A model generated the notes under the pieces. That model was not told the DNA's origin. It ran no database searches and was given only the letters and a program-made list of their open reading frames with translations. From contig NZ_NPKR01000015.1 of assembly GCF_008329535.1 (NCBI RefSeq), positions 1 to 64,000 of the forward strand: a DNA stretch of 64,000 nucleotides, read 5' to 3'. This DNA is from Mycolicibacterium sp. P1-18. Its GTDB lineage: Bacteria; Actinomycetota; Actinomycetes; Mycobacteriales; Mycobacteriaceae. A program made the position numbers and the translations under genes. How positions within the stretch are numbered: position 1 is the first letter of the stretch; each line of letters begins with the position of its first letter. Below are positions 28,641-35,524 of this stretch, piece by piece.

Positions 28641-28736
28641 CTAGCACTGCACATCGCGGTGACGCCCGCAGTTGAAACATACCCAATCCTCCGTTTCATT
28701 CCCGATTCCGACGTAGGTCCCGCGGTGAAGGGTCAC
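28641..28736 (-). CDS. 31-residue cysteine-rich microprotein candidate
   Basis: A 31-codon ORF whose GTG start overlaps the TGA of the winged-helix gene (GTGA), the same coupling used by confirmed neighbours. The peptide begins VTLHRGTYVGIGNE, continues with acidic TEDW, and ends CFNCGRHRDVQC. The pattern C20-x2-C23-x2-H26-x4-C31 could bind one metal ion, much like a short zinc knuckle. It ends 45 bases before the sigma-factor ATG. Third-position GC is about 70 percent, lower than in neighbouring genes. Function unknown; chance cannot be excluded. Confidence 0.5.
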   Translation of the reverse strand: MTLHRGTYVGIGNETEDWVCFNCGRHRDVQC

Positions 28737-29251
28737 CTCGGCGGGCCGCGGAACACCCGGCGGCGCGTCGACGGTGCGACGCGGTAGCGGTTCCCGTGCG
28801 TCCGCACGCGCCGGGAGTGCAGGCACCGAAGGTTCAACACGACCTCCGTGCCCGACTCGTCGAGATCAGCCGACTCGTCGGCGGGAGCCTCCGGGGTGGT
28901 GCGGAGGGCCCCGACGAACTGATAGCCCCGCCCGCGCACGGTGCGGATGACGTGCTGCGACACGCCGTCGTCACCGAGCGCTCGCCGGACCGCCTTGATC
29001 CGGCTGGACAGCGCGGCCTCTCCGACGAATCGGCCGCCCCACACGGCGTCGAACAACTCGATCTTGGTGACGACCCGGTGGTGGTGCCGCACCAGTTGCG
29101 TCAGGACGTCGAACACCTGCGGCTCGACCGGGACCGAGACCCCGTTTCGCCGCAACTCGTAGCGCGGAAGGTCCAGGACGAAGTCACCGAAGAACCACAC
29201 GGCGGGCTCGAGATCGGAGGCGGCCGACGGAAGCGGCGATAGCACGGTCAC
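28733..29251 (-). CDS. Stand-alone winged-helix regulator (PhoB/OmpR DNA-binding type)
   Basis: A 172-residue protein with a Trans_reg_C winged helix at about residues 18-110: WFFGDFVLDLPRYELRRNG, VEPQVFDVLTQLVRHHHRVVTKIELFDAVWG, EAALSSRIKAVRRALGDDG and IRTVRGRGYQFVG. It has no receiver domain. Many relatives carry a C-terminal hydrolase or ATPase domain; here only an acidic linker and a basic tail (RRVRTHGNRYRV, STRRRVFRGPPR) follow. It begins with GTG after AGAAGGGA. As first gene of the cluster it probably controls it together with the sigma factor (inference). Confidence 0.85.
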   Translation of the reverse strand: MTVLSPLPSAASDLEPAVWFFGDFVLDLPRYELRRNGVSVPVEPQVFDVLTQLVRHHHRVVTKIELFDAVWGGRFVGEAALSSRIKAVRRALGDDGVSQHVIRTVRGRGYQFVGALRTTPEAPADESADLDESGTEVVLNLRCLHSRRVRTHGNRYRVAPSTRRRVFRGPPR

Positions 29252-29271
29252 GGTGTTTCCCTTCTGGCGTT

Positions 29272-29288
29272 GCGCCCCCTTGGGGCGC
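29272..29288 (-). promoter_or_regulatory. 5' leader hairpin of the winged-helix/sigma operon
   Basis: A perfect 7-bp stem with a 3-base loop (GCGCCCC-AAG-GGGGCGC on the minus strand). It sits between the predicted transcription start (near 29293) and the ribosome site of the winged-helix gene. There is no T-run, so it is not a terminator. It may protect the mRNA 5' end or tune translation. Confidence 0.55.
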
Positions 29289-29299
29289 TGTCAGGAGGA

Positions 29300-29327
29300 A
29301 CGACGGGCGAGGTGCCGGAAAGGTTCA
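29300..29327 (-). promoter_or_regulatory. ECF-type promoter, possibly autoregulated
   Basis: On the minus strand TGAACC (29327-29322), 16 bases and CGTCGT (29305-29300). TGAACC with a CGT-type -10 is the layout described for mycobacterial SigL promoters (from memory). It lies about 50 bases before the winged-helix GTG, so the local sigma factor probably transcribes its own operon. A second TGAACC at 28628-28623, just before the sigma gene, has no matching -10. Confidence 0.62.
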
Positions 29328-29333
29328 GTCGGG

Positions 29334-29350
29334 GCGAAACTAATTTTCGC
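29334..29350. promoter_or_regulatory. Palindrome GCGAAA-N5-TTTCGC next to the ECF promoter
   Basis: A 17-base inverted repeat with perfect 6-base arms and an AT-rich centre (CTAAT), ending six bases upstream of the TGAACC box. Its position suits an activator or repressor site. As a hairpin it would be weak and lacks a T-run, so a terminator for the gene ending at 29368 is less likely. Confidence 0.45.
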
Positions 29351-29367
29351 GAGACCTCTACCAGGGC

Positions 29368-29709
29368 TTATCGCCAGCCGTCGGCCGCCTTCGCGGCTCG
29401 CATCAACGCGTCGCACAGATCCCGGAGCTCCGAACCCCCGGCACCCTCCTCGATGGCCGTGGCCATGTCCTCGGCGGCGCACCTGACCTGATACACGCGA
29501 TCGGAGAGCTGGGCCGCCTCGTCGGCCGAGAGCACCACCGCGTCGGGGGCCACCGAGGTGCCCTTCACCATGGCGCGCTGCTCGTAGGCGCGCTGTCGGC
29601 AGGACTGGCGGCAGTACTGCCTGCGCCGACCCATGCCGGCGTCCGGCACCTCGCGTCCGCACCACCGGCAGGGCTGCACGCGGGGTCGCCGTCGAGTTTC
29701 TGGTGCCAC
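29368..29709 (-). CDS. Small Cys-rich mycobacterial protein next to rbpA
   Basis: A 113-residue protein. The N-terminal 45 residues hold CRWCGREVPDAGMGRRRQYC and then RQSCRQRAYEQR, a C-x2-C ... C-x3-C pattern like short zinc-binding motifs in DNA-associated proteins. The rest is helical and acidic (LSADEAAQLSDRVYQVRCAAEDMATAIEEG). GTG is the assumed start; TACAGT lies eight bases before it. It is divergent from rbpA in the position of M. tuberculosis Rv2049c. Function unknown. Confidence 0.78.
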   Translation of the reverse strand: MAPETRRRPRVQPCRWCGREVPDAGMGRRRQYCRQSCRQRAYEQRAMVKGTSVAPDAVVLSADEAAQLSDRVYQVRCAAEDMATAIEEGAGGSELRDLCDALMRAAKAADGWR

Positions 29710-29766
29710 GGCACCCGACTGTAAACGGCTCACCCCGGTGATCCCGGTATCATGGACAGTCGCGTC

Positions 29767-29793
29767 GGGAACTTCATGCCATACGGCAGCGTT
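29767..29793 (+). promoter_or_regulatory. Stress-type ECF promoter of rbpA
   Basis: GGGAAC (29767-29772), a 17-base spacer and CGTT (29790-29793) match the GGAAC / (C)GTT pattern of SigE/SigH-type promoters. The start would be near 29800, about 33 bases before the rbpA ATG. Streptomyces rbpA is under SigR control with the same type of promoter (established knowledge), which supports the call. Confidence 0.6.
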
Positions 29794-29832
29794 GTTACCC
29801 GCGGAACGTTTGTCGGATGAGGAGTGGTGACA

Positions 29833-30177
29833 ATGGCTGATCGTGTCTTGAGAGGTAGTCGACTCGGAGCCGTGAGCTACGAGACCGACCGCAACCACGA
29901 CCTGGCGCCGAGGCAGATGGCGCGCTACCGGACCGACAACGGCGAGGAGTTCGAGGTTCCCTTCGCCGACGAAGCGGAGATCCCCGGCACGTGGCCCTGC
30001 CGCAACGGCATGGAGGGCACGCTGATCGACGGCGACGTGCCGGAGCCCAAGAAGGTCAAGCCCCCGCGCACCCACTGGGACATGCTGCTGGAGCGCCGTT
30101 CGGTCGAGGAGCTCGACGAACTGCTCAAGGAGCGGATGGACATCATCAAGACCCGCCGCCGCGGAGCCAGCAGCTAG
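29833..30177 (+). CDS. rbpA: RNA polymerase-binding protein RbpA
   Basis: A 114-residue actinobacterial transcription factor that binds RNA polymerase and SigA/SigB and stabilises the open complex. The protein is nearly identical to the mycobacterial family: [20 protein letters not shown], the core domain through [13 protein letters not shown], the basic linker [18 protein letters not shown] and the sigma-binding helix [19 protein letters not shown] lies about ten bases before the ATG. Its stop shares the bases CTAG with the stop of the convergent ppm gene. Confidence 0.98.
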   Translation: MADRVLRGSRLGAVSYETDRNHDLAPRQMARYRTDNGEEFEVPFADEAEIPGTWPCRNGMEGTLIDGDVPEPKKVKPPRTHWDMLLERRSVEELDELLKERMDIIKTRRRGASS

Positions 30178-30935
30178 CGCACGATGCCGCGGGCGCGATC
30201 CAAGCGCCCGCGGATGCCCCACTCGGCGATCTTGAAGATCGCCTCGCGGATGTTCGACCCGCTCATCTTCGACTTGCCCAGCTCGCGTTCGGTGAACGTG
30301 ATCGGCACTTCCTTGACGATGAAGCCGGCGCTGATGGTGCGCCAGGTCAGGTCCACCTGGAAGCAGTAGCCCTTCGAGTCGACGGCCGCGAGGTCGATCT
30401 TCTCGAGCACTTCGCGACGGTAGGCCCGGTAGCCCGCGGTGATGTCGTTGACGTCGACCCCCAGCGAAATGCGTGAGTAGCCATTTGCCGTGCGGGACAA
30501 CACCATTCGCCGCCGCGGCCAGTTGCGCACCGTGCCGCCGTCGACGTAGCGCGACCCGATGGCCAGGTCGGCGCCCGCGTCGACCGCGTCGAGCAGTCGG
30601 TACAGCTCCTCGGGCGCGTGGGAACCGTCGGCGTCCATCTCCACCAGGACCGAGTAGGCCCTGCCGAGGCCCCAGGCGAAGCCCGCCAGGTACGCCGCAC
30701 CGAGGCCGGCCTTGGCCGTGCGGTGCATCACGTGGATCCGGTCCGGGTCGGCCAGGGACAGCTCGTTGGCCAGCTCGCCGGTGCCGTCGGGACTGCCGTC
30801 GTCGACCACCAGGATGTGGACGTCCGGTCGCGCGGCATGCAGACGGCCGACGATCAACGGCAGATTCTCGCGCTCGTTGTAGGTCGGAATGATGACCAGC
30901 GTGCGCTGACTGGGGCGTTCGCCACCCGGCATCAT
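30174..30935 (-). CDS. ppm1: Polyprenol monophosphomannose synthase
   Basis: A 253-residue GT2 glycosyltransferase that transfers mannose from GDP-mannose to polyprenyl phosphate, the donor for lipomannan, LAM and protein mannosylation. Motifs are [15 protein letters not shown], the DXD-like [13 protein letters not shown] and GSRYVDGG. M. tuberculosis fuses this domain to Lnt in one protein; here the genes are separate with a 24-base gap, as in M. smegmatis. The start is [10 protein letters not shown]. Confidence 0.96.
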   Translation of the reverse strand: MMPGGERPSQRTLVIIPTYNERENLPLIVGRLHAARPDVHILVVDDGSPDGTGELANELSLADPDRIHVMHRTAKAGLGAAYLAGFAWGLGRAYSVLVEMDADGSHAPEELYRLLDAVDAGADLAIGSRYVDGGTVRNWPRRRMVLSRTANGYSRISLGVDVNDITAGYRAYRREVLEKIDLAAVDSKGYCFQVDLTWRTISAGFIVKEVPITFTERELGKSKMSGSNIREAIFKIAEWGIRGRLDRARGIVR

Positions 30936-30959
30936 GCGCGACCCTGCTCGTCGGTCATG

Positions 30960-32618
30960 TCACTCCTTCGTCATGGACTTGGCCGCGGCCGGCGCCTTCT
31001 GACGGCGCCGCGCGAACTTGTCCGCCAGCGCTCCATTGTGCAGCATCGCCCACGCCAGACCCGCAACACCGGCAATCACGATCAAACCCTGGACTTCCGG
31101 GCCCCAGCGCGTGGCCGGCGTCAGGCTCGTCTTCAGCCGGATCTGCGAGTCCAGGTAGGCGGGCTGGAAGAACTCGGTGCGGTCCAGCTCGTGCCCGTCG
31201 GGGCCGATCACGGCGCTGATGCCCACGGTCCCCGCCACGACGACGAAGCGGTCGTGTTCGACCGCCCGCAGCCTCGCGAAGGACAGCAGTTGCGCGCTCA
31301 TCGACTCGTCGAACGTCGCGTTGTTGGTCGGTACCGCGAGGAACTGCGCACCGTTGAGCACCGATTCGCGCGCGGCGCGGTCGAAGATCACCTCCCAGCA
31401 CGTCGTCACCCCGATCGGGATGCCCGCCGCGTGGACGACGCCGTTGCCGTCACCGGGCACGAAGTACCCCGCGCGGTCGGCGAACGACGACAACTTCCGG
31501 AAGAAGCTCCGCCACGGCAGGTACTCGCCGAACGGCTGCACGATCTTCTTGTCGTGGCGCTCGCCAGGTCCGGTGGCCTGGTCCCAGACGATCACGGTGT
31601 TCGTGGCCTGCGGATCCTCCGGGGAGTATCCCGGTGCCGCGACGACGGCCCCGACGAGGATGGGAGCGCCGATGGCGTCGGCGGCGATCCCGATCTGGTC
31701 GGCGGCGTCCTGGTTGACGATCGGATCGATGTCCGAGGAGTTCTCGGGCCACACCACCACGGCGGGCTGCTGCGCACGACCGGCGCGCACGTCCTCGGCG
31801 AGGCGCAGCGTCTCGCGAACGTGGTTGTCGAGCACCGCCCGCCGCTGGGCGTTGAAGTCGAGGCCCAGACGCGGAACGTTGCCCTGCACCGCCGCGACGG
31901 TCGTGGTGGGGTCGTCCCCCGCACCTACGCCGGACTGTCGCACGTACGGCGTGCCCAGCGCGACGACGACCAGGACCAGCGCCACGCTCGCCCCCGGCAC
32001 CAGGATCGCGGGCAGGTCGACGTGCCCGGTGTGGTGGTCGGTGCGCCACCACCGCGCCGCCTCCAGGGCGATGGCGCCGAGACCGAACCCGACCAGTGCC
32101 ACGGCGAAGGACACCAGCGGCACGCCGCCGAAGTGGGCGACGACGAGCAGCGGGCCGTCGTCCTGCCCGTAACCGACGACACCCCACGGGAATCCGCCGA
32201 ACGGCACGGTCGACTTCAGCCACTCGCCCAGCACCCACAGGCAGGCGAACCACACCGGCCAGCCGGGCAGCCGCCGCACCACGACGGCCAGGAGCCCGAA
32301 CACGGCGGGGAACAGCGCCTCCATCGCCGCCAGGGCCAGCCACGGCATGGCGCCGACGAACCCGCTGATCCAGGGCAGCAGGGGTACGTAGAACGCCAAC
32401 CCGAACAGGAAGCCGTAGCCGAATCCGCCCGCCTTCGTGGTGGCGGGCCGGGTCAGCACCCATGCGAGCAGGCCGAACGCGAGGAAACTCGCAAACCACC
32501 AGCCGAACGGCGGGAAGCTGACGCACACCAGGATGCCGGCCGCGATCGCCGCGGTCAGGCGCAGCACCCGCGGCCCGAGAGCGCTCCACACCCGCGCCAC
32601 CGACGGGCGCTCAACCAT
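30960..32618 (-). CDS. lnt: Apolipoprotein N-acyltransferase
   Basis: A 552-residue membrane enzyme adding the third acyl chain to lipoproteins. The N-terminal half has about six to seven membrane segments. The C-terminal half is a nitrilase domain with the triad Glu in [12 protein letters not shown], Lys in [15 protein letters not shown] and Cys in [11 protein letters not shown]. It corresponds to the first domain of M. tuberculosis Ppm1, called Ppm2 in M. smegmatis, where it also interacts with the synthase. The ATG overlaps the amidohydrolase end by 8 bases. Confidence 0.94.
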   Translation of the reverse strand: MVERPSVARVWSALGPRVLRLTAAIAAGILVCVSFPPFGWWFASFLAFGLLAWVLTRPATTKAGGFGYGFLFGLAFYVPLLPWISGFVGAMPWLALAAMEALFPAVFGLLAVVVRRLPGWPVWFACLWVLGEWLKSTVPFGGFPWGVVGYGQDDGPLLVVAHFGGVPLVSFAVALVGFGLGAIALEAARWWRTDHHTGHVDLPAILVPGASVALVLVVVALGTPYVRQSGVGAGDDPTTTVAAVQGNVPRLGLDFNAQRRAVLDNHVRETLRLAEDVRAGRAQQPAVVVWPENSSDIDPIVNQDAADQIGIAADAIGAPILVGAVVAAPGYSPEDPQATNTVIVWDQATGPGERHDKKIVQPFGEYLPWRSFFRKLSSFADRAGYFVPGDGNGVVHAAGIPIGVTTCWEVIFDRAARESVLNGAQFLAVPTNNATFDESMSAQLLSFARLRAVEHDRFVVVAGTVGISAVIGPDGHELDRTEFFQPAYLDSQIRLKTSLTPATRWGPEVQGLIVIAGVAGLAWAMLHNGALADKFARRRQKAPAAAKSMTKE

Positions 32619-34224
32619 GGATGGTGACACCCCGGTGCACCGTCTGACGACAGACCGGCAGGGGCGCATCCGGCGCGAGCCGGGGCAGGGCGGGGATCCG
32701 TGACCGCGGGTCGGTCGACCAGCGGGCCACGGTGTCGGCGGGCGCGGCCACCTCGAGGGCCCCGAGGCCACCGGGCACGTCCCACACCGCGTAGGAGGCG
32801 GGGGCGCCGGGAGCCAGCGTGCCTGCGACGCCGTCGCGGACGCCACCGGCCCGCCACGCTCCTCGGGTGGCGGCGGCGAACGCGGCGCGCGCCGACAAGG
32901 CGCTGCCCGGGGTGTGGTGGGTGGTCGCGGCCCGCACCGACTCCCACGGATTCATGCCGGTGACCGGCGTATCGGAACCGAAGGCGAGGGGCACGCCTTG
33001 GGATGCTAACAGCGCCAGCGGGTTGAGCCGACCGGCCCGCTGCGGCCCCAATCGCCGGGCATACATGCCGTCGGAACCGCCCCACAGGGCGTCGAAGTTC
33101 GGTTGCACGCTGGCGATGACGCCCCAGCTGCCGAGGAGGGCGGCCTGGGCCTCGGACACCATCTCGAGGTGCTCGAGCCGATGCCCGCAGCGGGCGACGG
33201 CGGGCGCGCCGTGCCGCTCCACGACGCGCGCCAAGGCGTCCACCACGGCGGTGACGGCGGCGTCGCCGATGACGTGGAAGCCCGCGGTGATGCGCGCCTC
33301 GGTGCACGCGTCCAGGTGGGCCTCCACGGCGTCGCCGTCGAGGTAGGCGTTGCCCACACAGCCCGGCGCGTCGGCGTACTCGCCGGCCAGCCAGGCCGTG
33401 CGGGAGCCGAGCGCACCGTCCACGAAGAGGTCGCCGGCCAGGCCGTGAACGCCGAGGTCGTCGGTCAGCTCGCGGGCCGTGGCGGCAGAGGCCACCGCCT
33501 CACCCCAGTAGCCGAGGACCTCGACGCCGTGCGGCAACGCGCGGAGTTCCCGCCAGTCGTCGACGCCGCCGATGTCGGGGCCGGCGCATTCGTGCACCGC
33601 GGCGATGCCCGACCGGGCCGCCAGATCCAGCGCGGCGACCCGGGCCTCGCGGCGCTGCGCGGTGGTCAGCGCTGCGCGGGCCGCGGCCCGCACCAGGTGA
33701 TGGGCGTCGGCGGTCACCGGCAGCTGGTCGTGGTGGCCGGTCGCCGCGGTCAACCCGGGGACGCCGGCCCGCAGGGCCGTCGACGCCGCGGCGGAGTGCA
33801 CGTCCACCCGCGCCAGGTACGCGGGCCGGTTGCCGAGAAGACCGTCGAGGTCGGCGGTCGTGGGTGGCGTCGGGTCGGGCCACCTCGACTCGTCCCAGCC
33901 GTGGCCCCAGACCAGCCCGTCGGGCTGGCGGCGGGCGTAGTCGCCGACCAGCCGCAGCACGTCATCCCTCGACGTCGCGGCGCGCAGATCGAGGCCTACC
34001 GCCGCGAGGCCGGTGGCGGTGACGTGCACGTGGGCGTCCACGAACGCCGGCGTGACGAAGCCGCCGTCGAGGTCGACGACGCGAGCGTCGGGAAACTGCC
34101 TGCGGCCGACGTCGTCGGCGCCCAGCCACGAGACGACGCCGTAAGGCCCGTCGCTGATCGCGACGGCCGTCGCGTCCGGCATGGCCGCGCTGTAGACGCG
34201 GCCGCCGAGCAGCAGGGTCGTCAA
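32611..34224 (-). CDS. Metal-dependent amidohydrolase (YtcJ-like)
   Basis: A 537-residue amidohydrolase of the amidohydrolase_3 type. Metal ligands are seen in [14 protein letters not shown] (HxH), [18 protein letters not shown] and the late [15 protein letters not shown] Asp. The substrate is unknown. It occupies the place of M. tuberculosis Rv2052c. The start is TTG, overlapping the fxsA stop by TTGA; the beginning [12 protein letters not shown] is typical for the family, which supports this unusual start. Confidence 0.88.
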   Translation of the reverse strand: MTTLLLGGRVYSAAMPDATAVAISDGPYGVVSWLGADDVGRRQFPDARVVDLDGGFVTPAFVDAHVHVTATGLAAVGLDLRAATSRDDVLRLVGDYARRQPDGLVWGHGWDESRWPDPTPPTTADLDGLLGNRPAYLARVDVHSAAASTALRAGVPGLTAATGHHDQLPVTADAHHLVRAAARAALTTAQRREARVAALDLAARSGIAAVHECAGPDIGGVDDWRELRALPHGVEVLGYWGEAVASAATARELTDDLGVHGLAGDLFVDGALGSRTAWLAGEYADAPGCVGNAYLDGDAVEAHLDACTEARITAGFHVIGDAAVTAVVDALARVVERHGAPAVARCGHRLEHLEMVSEAQAALLGSWGVIASVQPNFDALWGGSDGMYARRLGPQRAGRLNPLALLASQGVPLAFGSDTPVTGMNPWESVRAATTHHTPGSALSARAAFAAATRGAWRAGGVRDGVAGTLAPGAPASYAVWDVPGGLGALEVAAPADTVARWSTDPRSRIPALPRLAPDAPLPVCRQTVHRGVTIHG

Positions 34225-34703
34225 GCGACGTCGGGGTGCTTGGGCAGACGCGCCTGCTCCACGTCGGTCACGTCGACCACCTCGCCGTCGACGTATTCGG
34301 TCGTGCGGGTGGCGCGGAACGGCGCACCGCCGTTCGTGGGGACGATGACTGGCATTCGACCGAGGCTACGGGCGGCGACGGCGGCCACCAACGGCCGGGC
34401 GGCCGCGCGCGTGGGCGGCAGTAGGAGCAGCAACCCCAGCACGGAGGTGACGAGGCCGGGCACGACGGTCAGCACGCCGCCGAGGGCCACCAGCGCGCCG
34501 TCGGACACCGACCCCTGAGGGGAGGCCAGACCCCTCTGCAGCCGCTGCACCTGCCGCTTCACCTGCGAGCCGACCAGGGCGAGGCCCAGCGCAAAGGTGC
34601 CGACCACCAGCAGCAGCGTCCAGCCGAACCCGATGGTGGACACCAGGGCGACCACGACCGCCAGTTCGACGAGGACGTAGACCAGAAAGAGCCGCATGAC
34701 CAT
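34221..34703 (-). CDS. fxsA: FxsA family membrane protein
   Basis: A 160-residue membrane protein with the FxsA pattern: LFLVYVLVELAVVVALVSTIG, then TLLLVVGTFALGLALVGSQ, a cytoplasmic loop, and GALVALGGVLTVVPGLVTSVLGLLLLLPPTR. In E. coli FxsA affects exclusion of phage T7 by the F plasmid; the mycobacterial role is not known. Two in-frame ATGs (MVM) begin the gene. It is cotranscribed with the amidohydrolase, lnt and ppm. Confidence 0.9.
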   Translation of the reverse strand: MVMRLFLVYVLVELAVVVALVSTIGFGWTLLLVVGTFALGLALVGSQVKRQVQRLQRGLASPQGSVSDGALVALGGVLTVVPGLVTSVLGLLLLLPPTRAAARPLVAAVAARSLGRMPVIVPTNGGAPFRATRTTEYVDGEVVDVTDVEQARLPKHPDVA

Positions 34704-34736
34704 GCCGTGACAACGTCCGGCGCGACGCCGGGGTTC

Positions 34737-35135
34737 CTAGCCCGCCGCGGGAGCGTCGACCGCGCGGATCTCGATCGCGGCGTGCACCTTGTCCACGCCA
34801 CCGCGGATCAGCGCCTGCGGAATCCACCACCACGCGTGGTACCAGAAACGCTTGGTTGCCATGTCGAACACGCGCCGGGTCTCGGATTCGGGCAGCATCC
34901 GGGCGACGGCTTCCACCGGTTCGCCCTTGACCTTGCCGAGCACGCCGCACTTCTGGATCGTCACGCGCGGGGTGTTGTTGATGCGCTTGGTCTTCCACGA
35001 CCCCTTGTCGGTGCTGATGACCAACTTGTCGCCGTCGGGGACACCCCAGATCGGCGTCGGCTTGGGCCGGCCGTCCTTGGTGAACGTCGTCAGCAGCAGG
35101 TACTTCTCGCGGTAGACGTCCTCGAAGCTGGGCAC
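34737..35135 (-). CDS. PPOX-class flavin/F420-binding protein, copy A
   Basis: A 132-residue split beta-barrel protein of the pyridoxamine-phosphate-oxidase fold, as in Rv2061c and other F420-dependent reductases. Its core YLLLTTFTKDGRPKPTPIWGV, NNTPRVTIQKCG and KGEPVEAVARML parallels the next gene upstream. The C-terminus differs (KRFWYHAWWWIPQALIRGG). GTG overlaps the upstream stop by one base (TAGTG). Likely a duplicate that diverged at its end. Substrate unknown. Confidence 0.87.
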   Translation of the reverse strand: MPSFEDVYREKYLLLTTFTKDGRPKPTPIWGVPDGDKLVISTDKGSWKTKRINNTPRVTIQKCGVLGKVKGEPVEAVARMLPESETRRVFDMATKRFWYHAWWWIPQALIRGGVDKVHAAIEIRAVDAPAAG

Positions 35136-35515
35136 TAGGCCGCCTTCAGCTCGATGCCGACGTTGTTCTTCATGCCACCCTTGAGCTTGCTGAAGACGTT
35201 GAACAGCTTGCCGACGATGCCGTAGCGGCTGCCGATCGCGTCGTACACGGCCTGGGTCCGCGACTTGTCCAGGATCACCGCGACCGCCTCGACGGCCTCG
35301 CCCTTGGGCTTGCCACCTCGGTCGCACTCGGCGATGGTCACGCGCGGGGTATTGCGGATGCGCTTGACCTTCCAGGACTTCTCCTGGGTGATGGCGACCA
35401 CGCGGTTGCCGTCCGGGGCCACCCAGATGGCGGTCGGCTTGGGTCGGCCGTCCTTGGTGAACGTCGTCAACAGCACGTACTCGGACTTCGCGACCTCGGC
35501 GAACGTGGGAGCCAT
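35135..35515 (-). CDS. PPOX-class flavin/F420-binding protein, copy B
   Basis: A 126-residue paralogue of the following gene: YVLLTTFTKDGRPKPTAIWVAPDG, RNTPRVTIAECD, KGEAVEAVAVIL. It sits next to cobN, as Rv2061c does in M. tuberculosis, so this is probably the ancestral copy and the downstream one the duplicate. The N-terminal halves are far more alike than the C-terminal tails (KLFNVFSKLKGGMKNNVGIELKAA here). Confidence 0.88.
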   Translation of the reverse strand: MAPTFAEVAKSEYVLLTTFTKDGRPKPTAIWVAPDGNRVVAITQEKSWKVKRIRNTPRVTIAECDRGGKPKGEAVEAVAVILDKSRTQAVYDAIGSRYGIVGKLFNVFSKLKGGMKNNVGIELKAA

Positions 35516-35524
35516 GAGCTGAAT

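Noticed and set aside
28733-29251. Winged-helix gene as a frameshifted remnant of a larger regulator
   Set aside because: No continuation of a hydrolase or ATPase domain is found in any frame downstream, and the stop forms a GTGA overlap with the next ORF, so a complete stand-alone protein is more likely.
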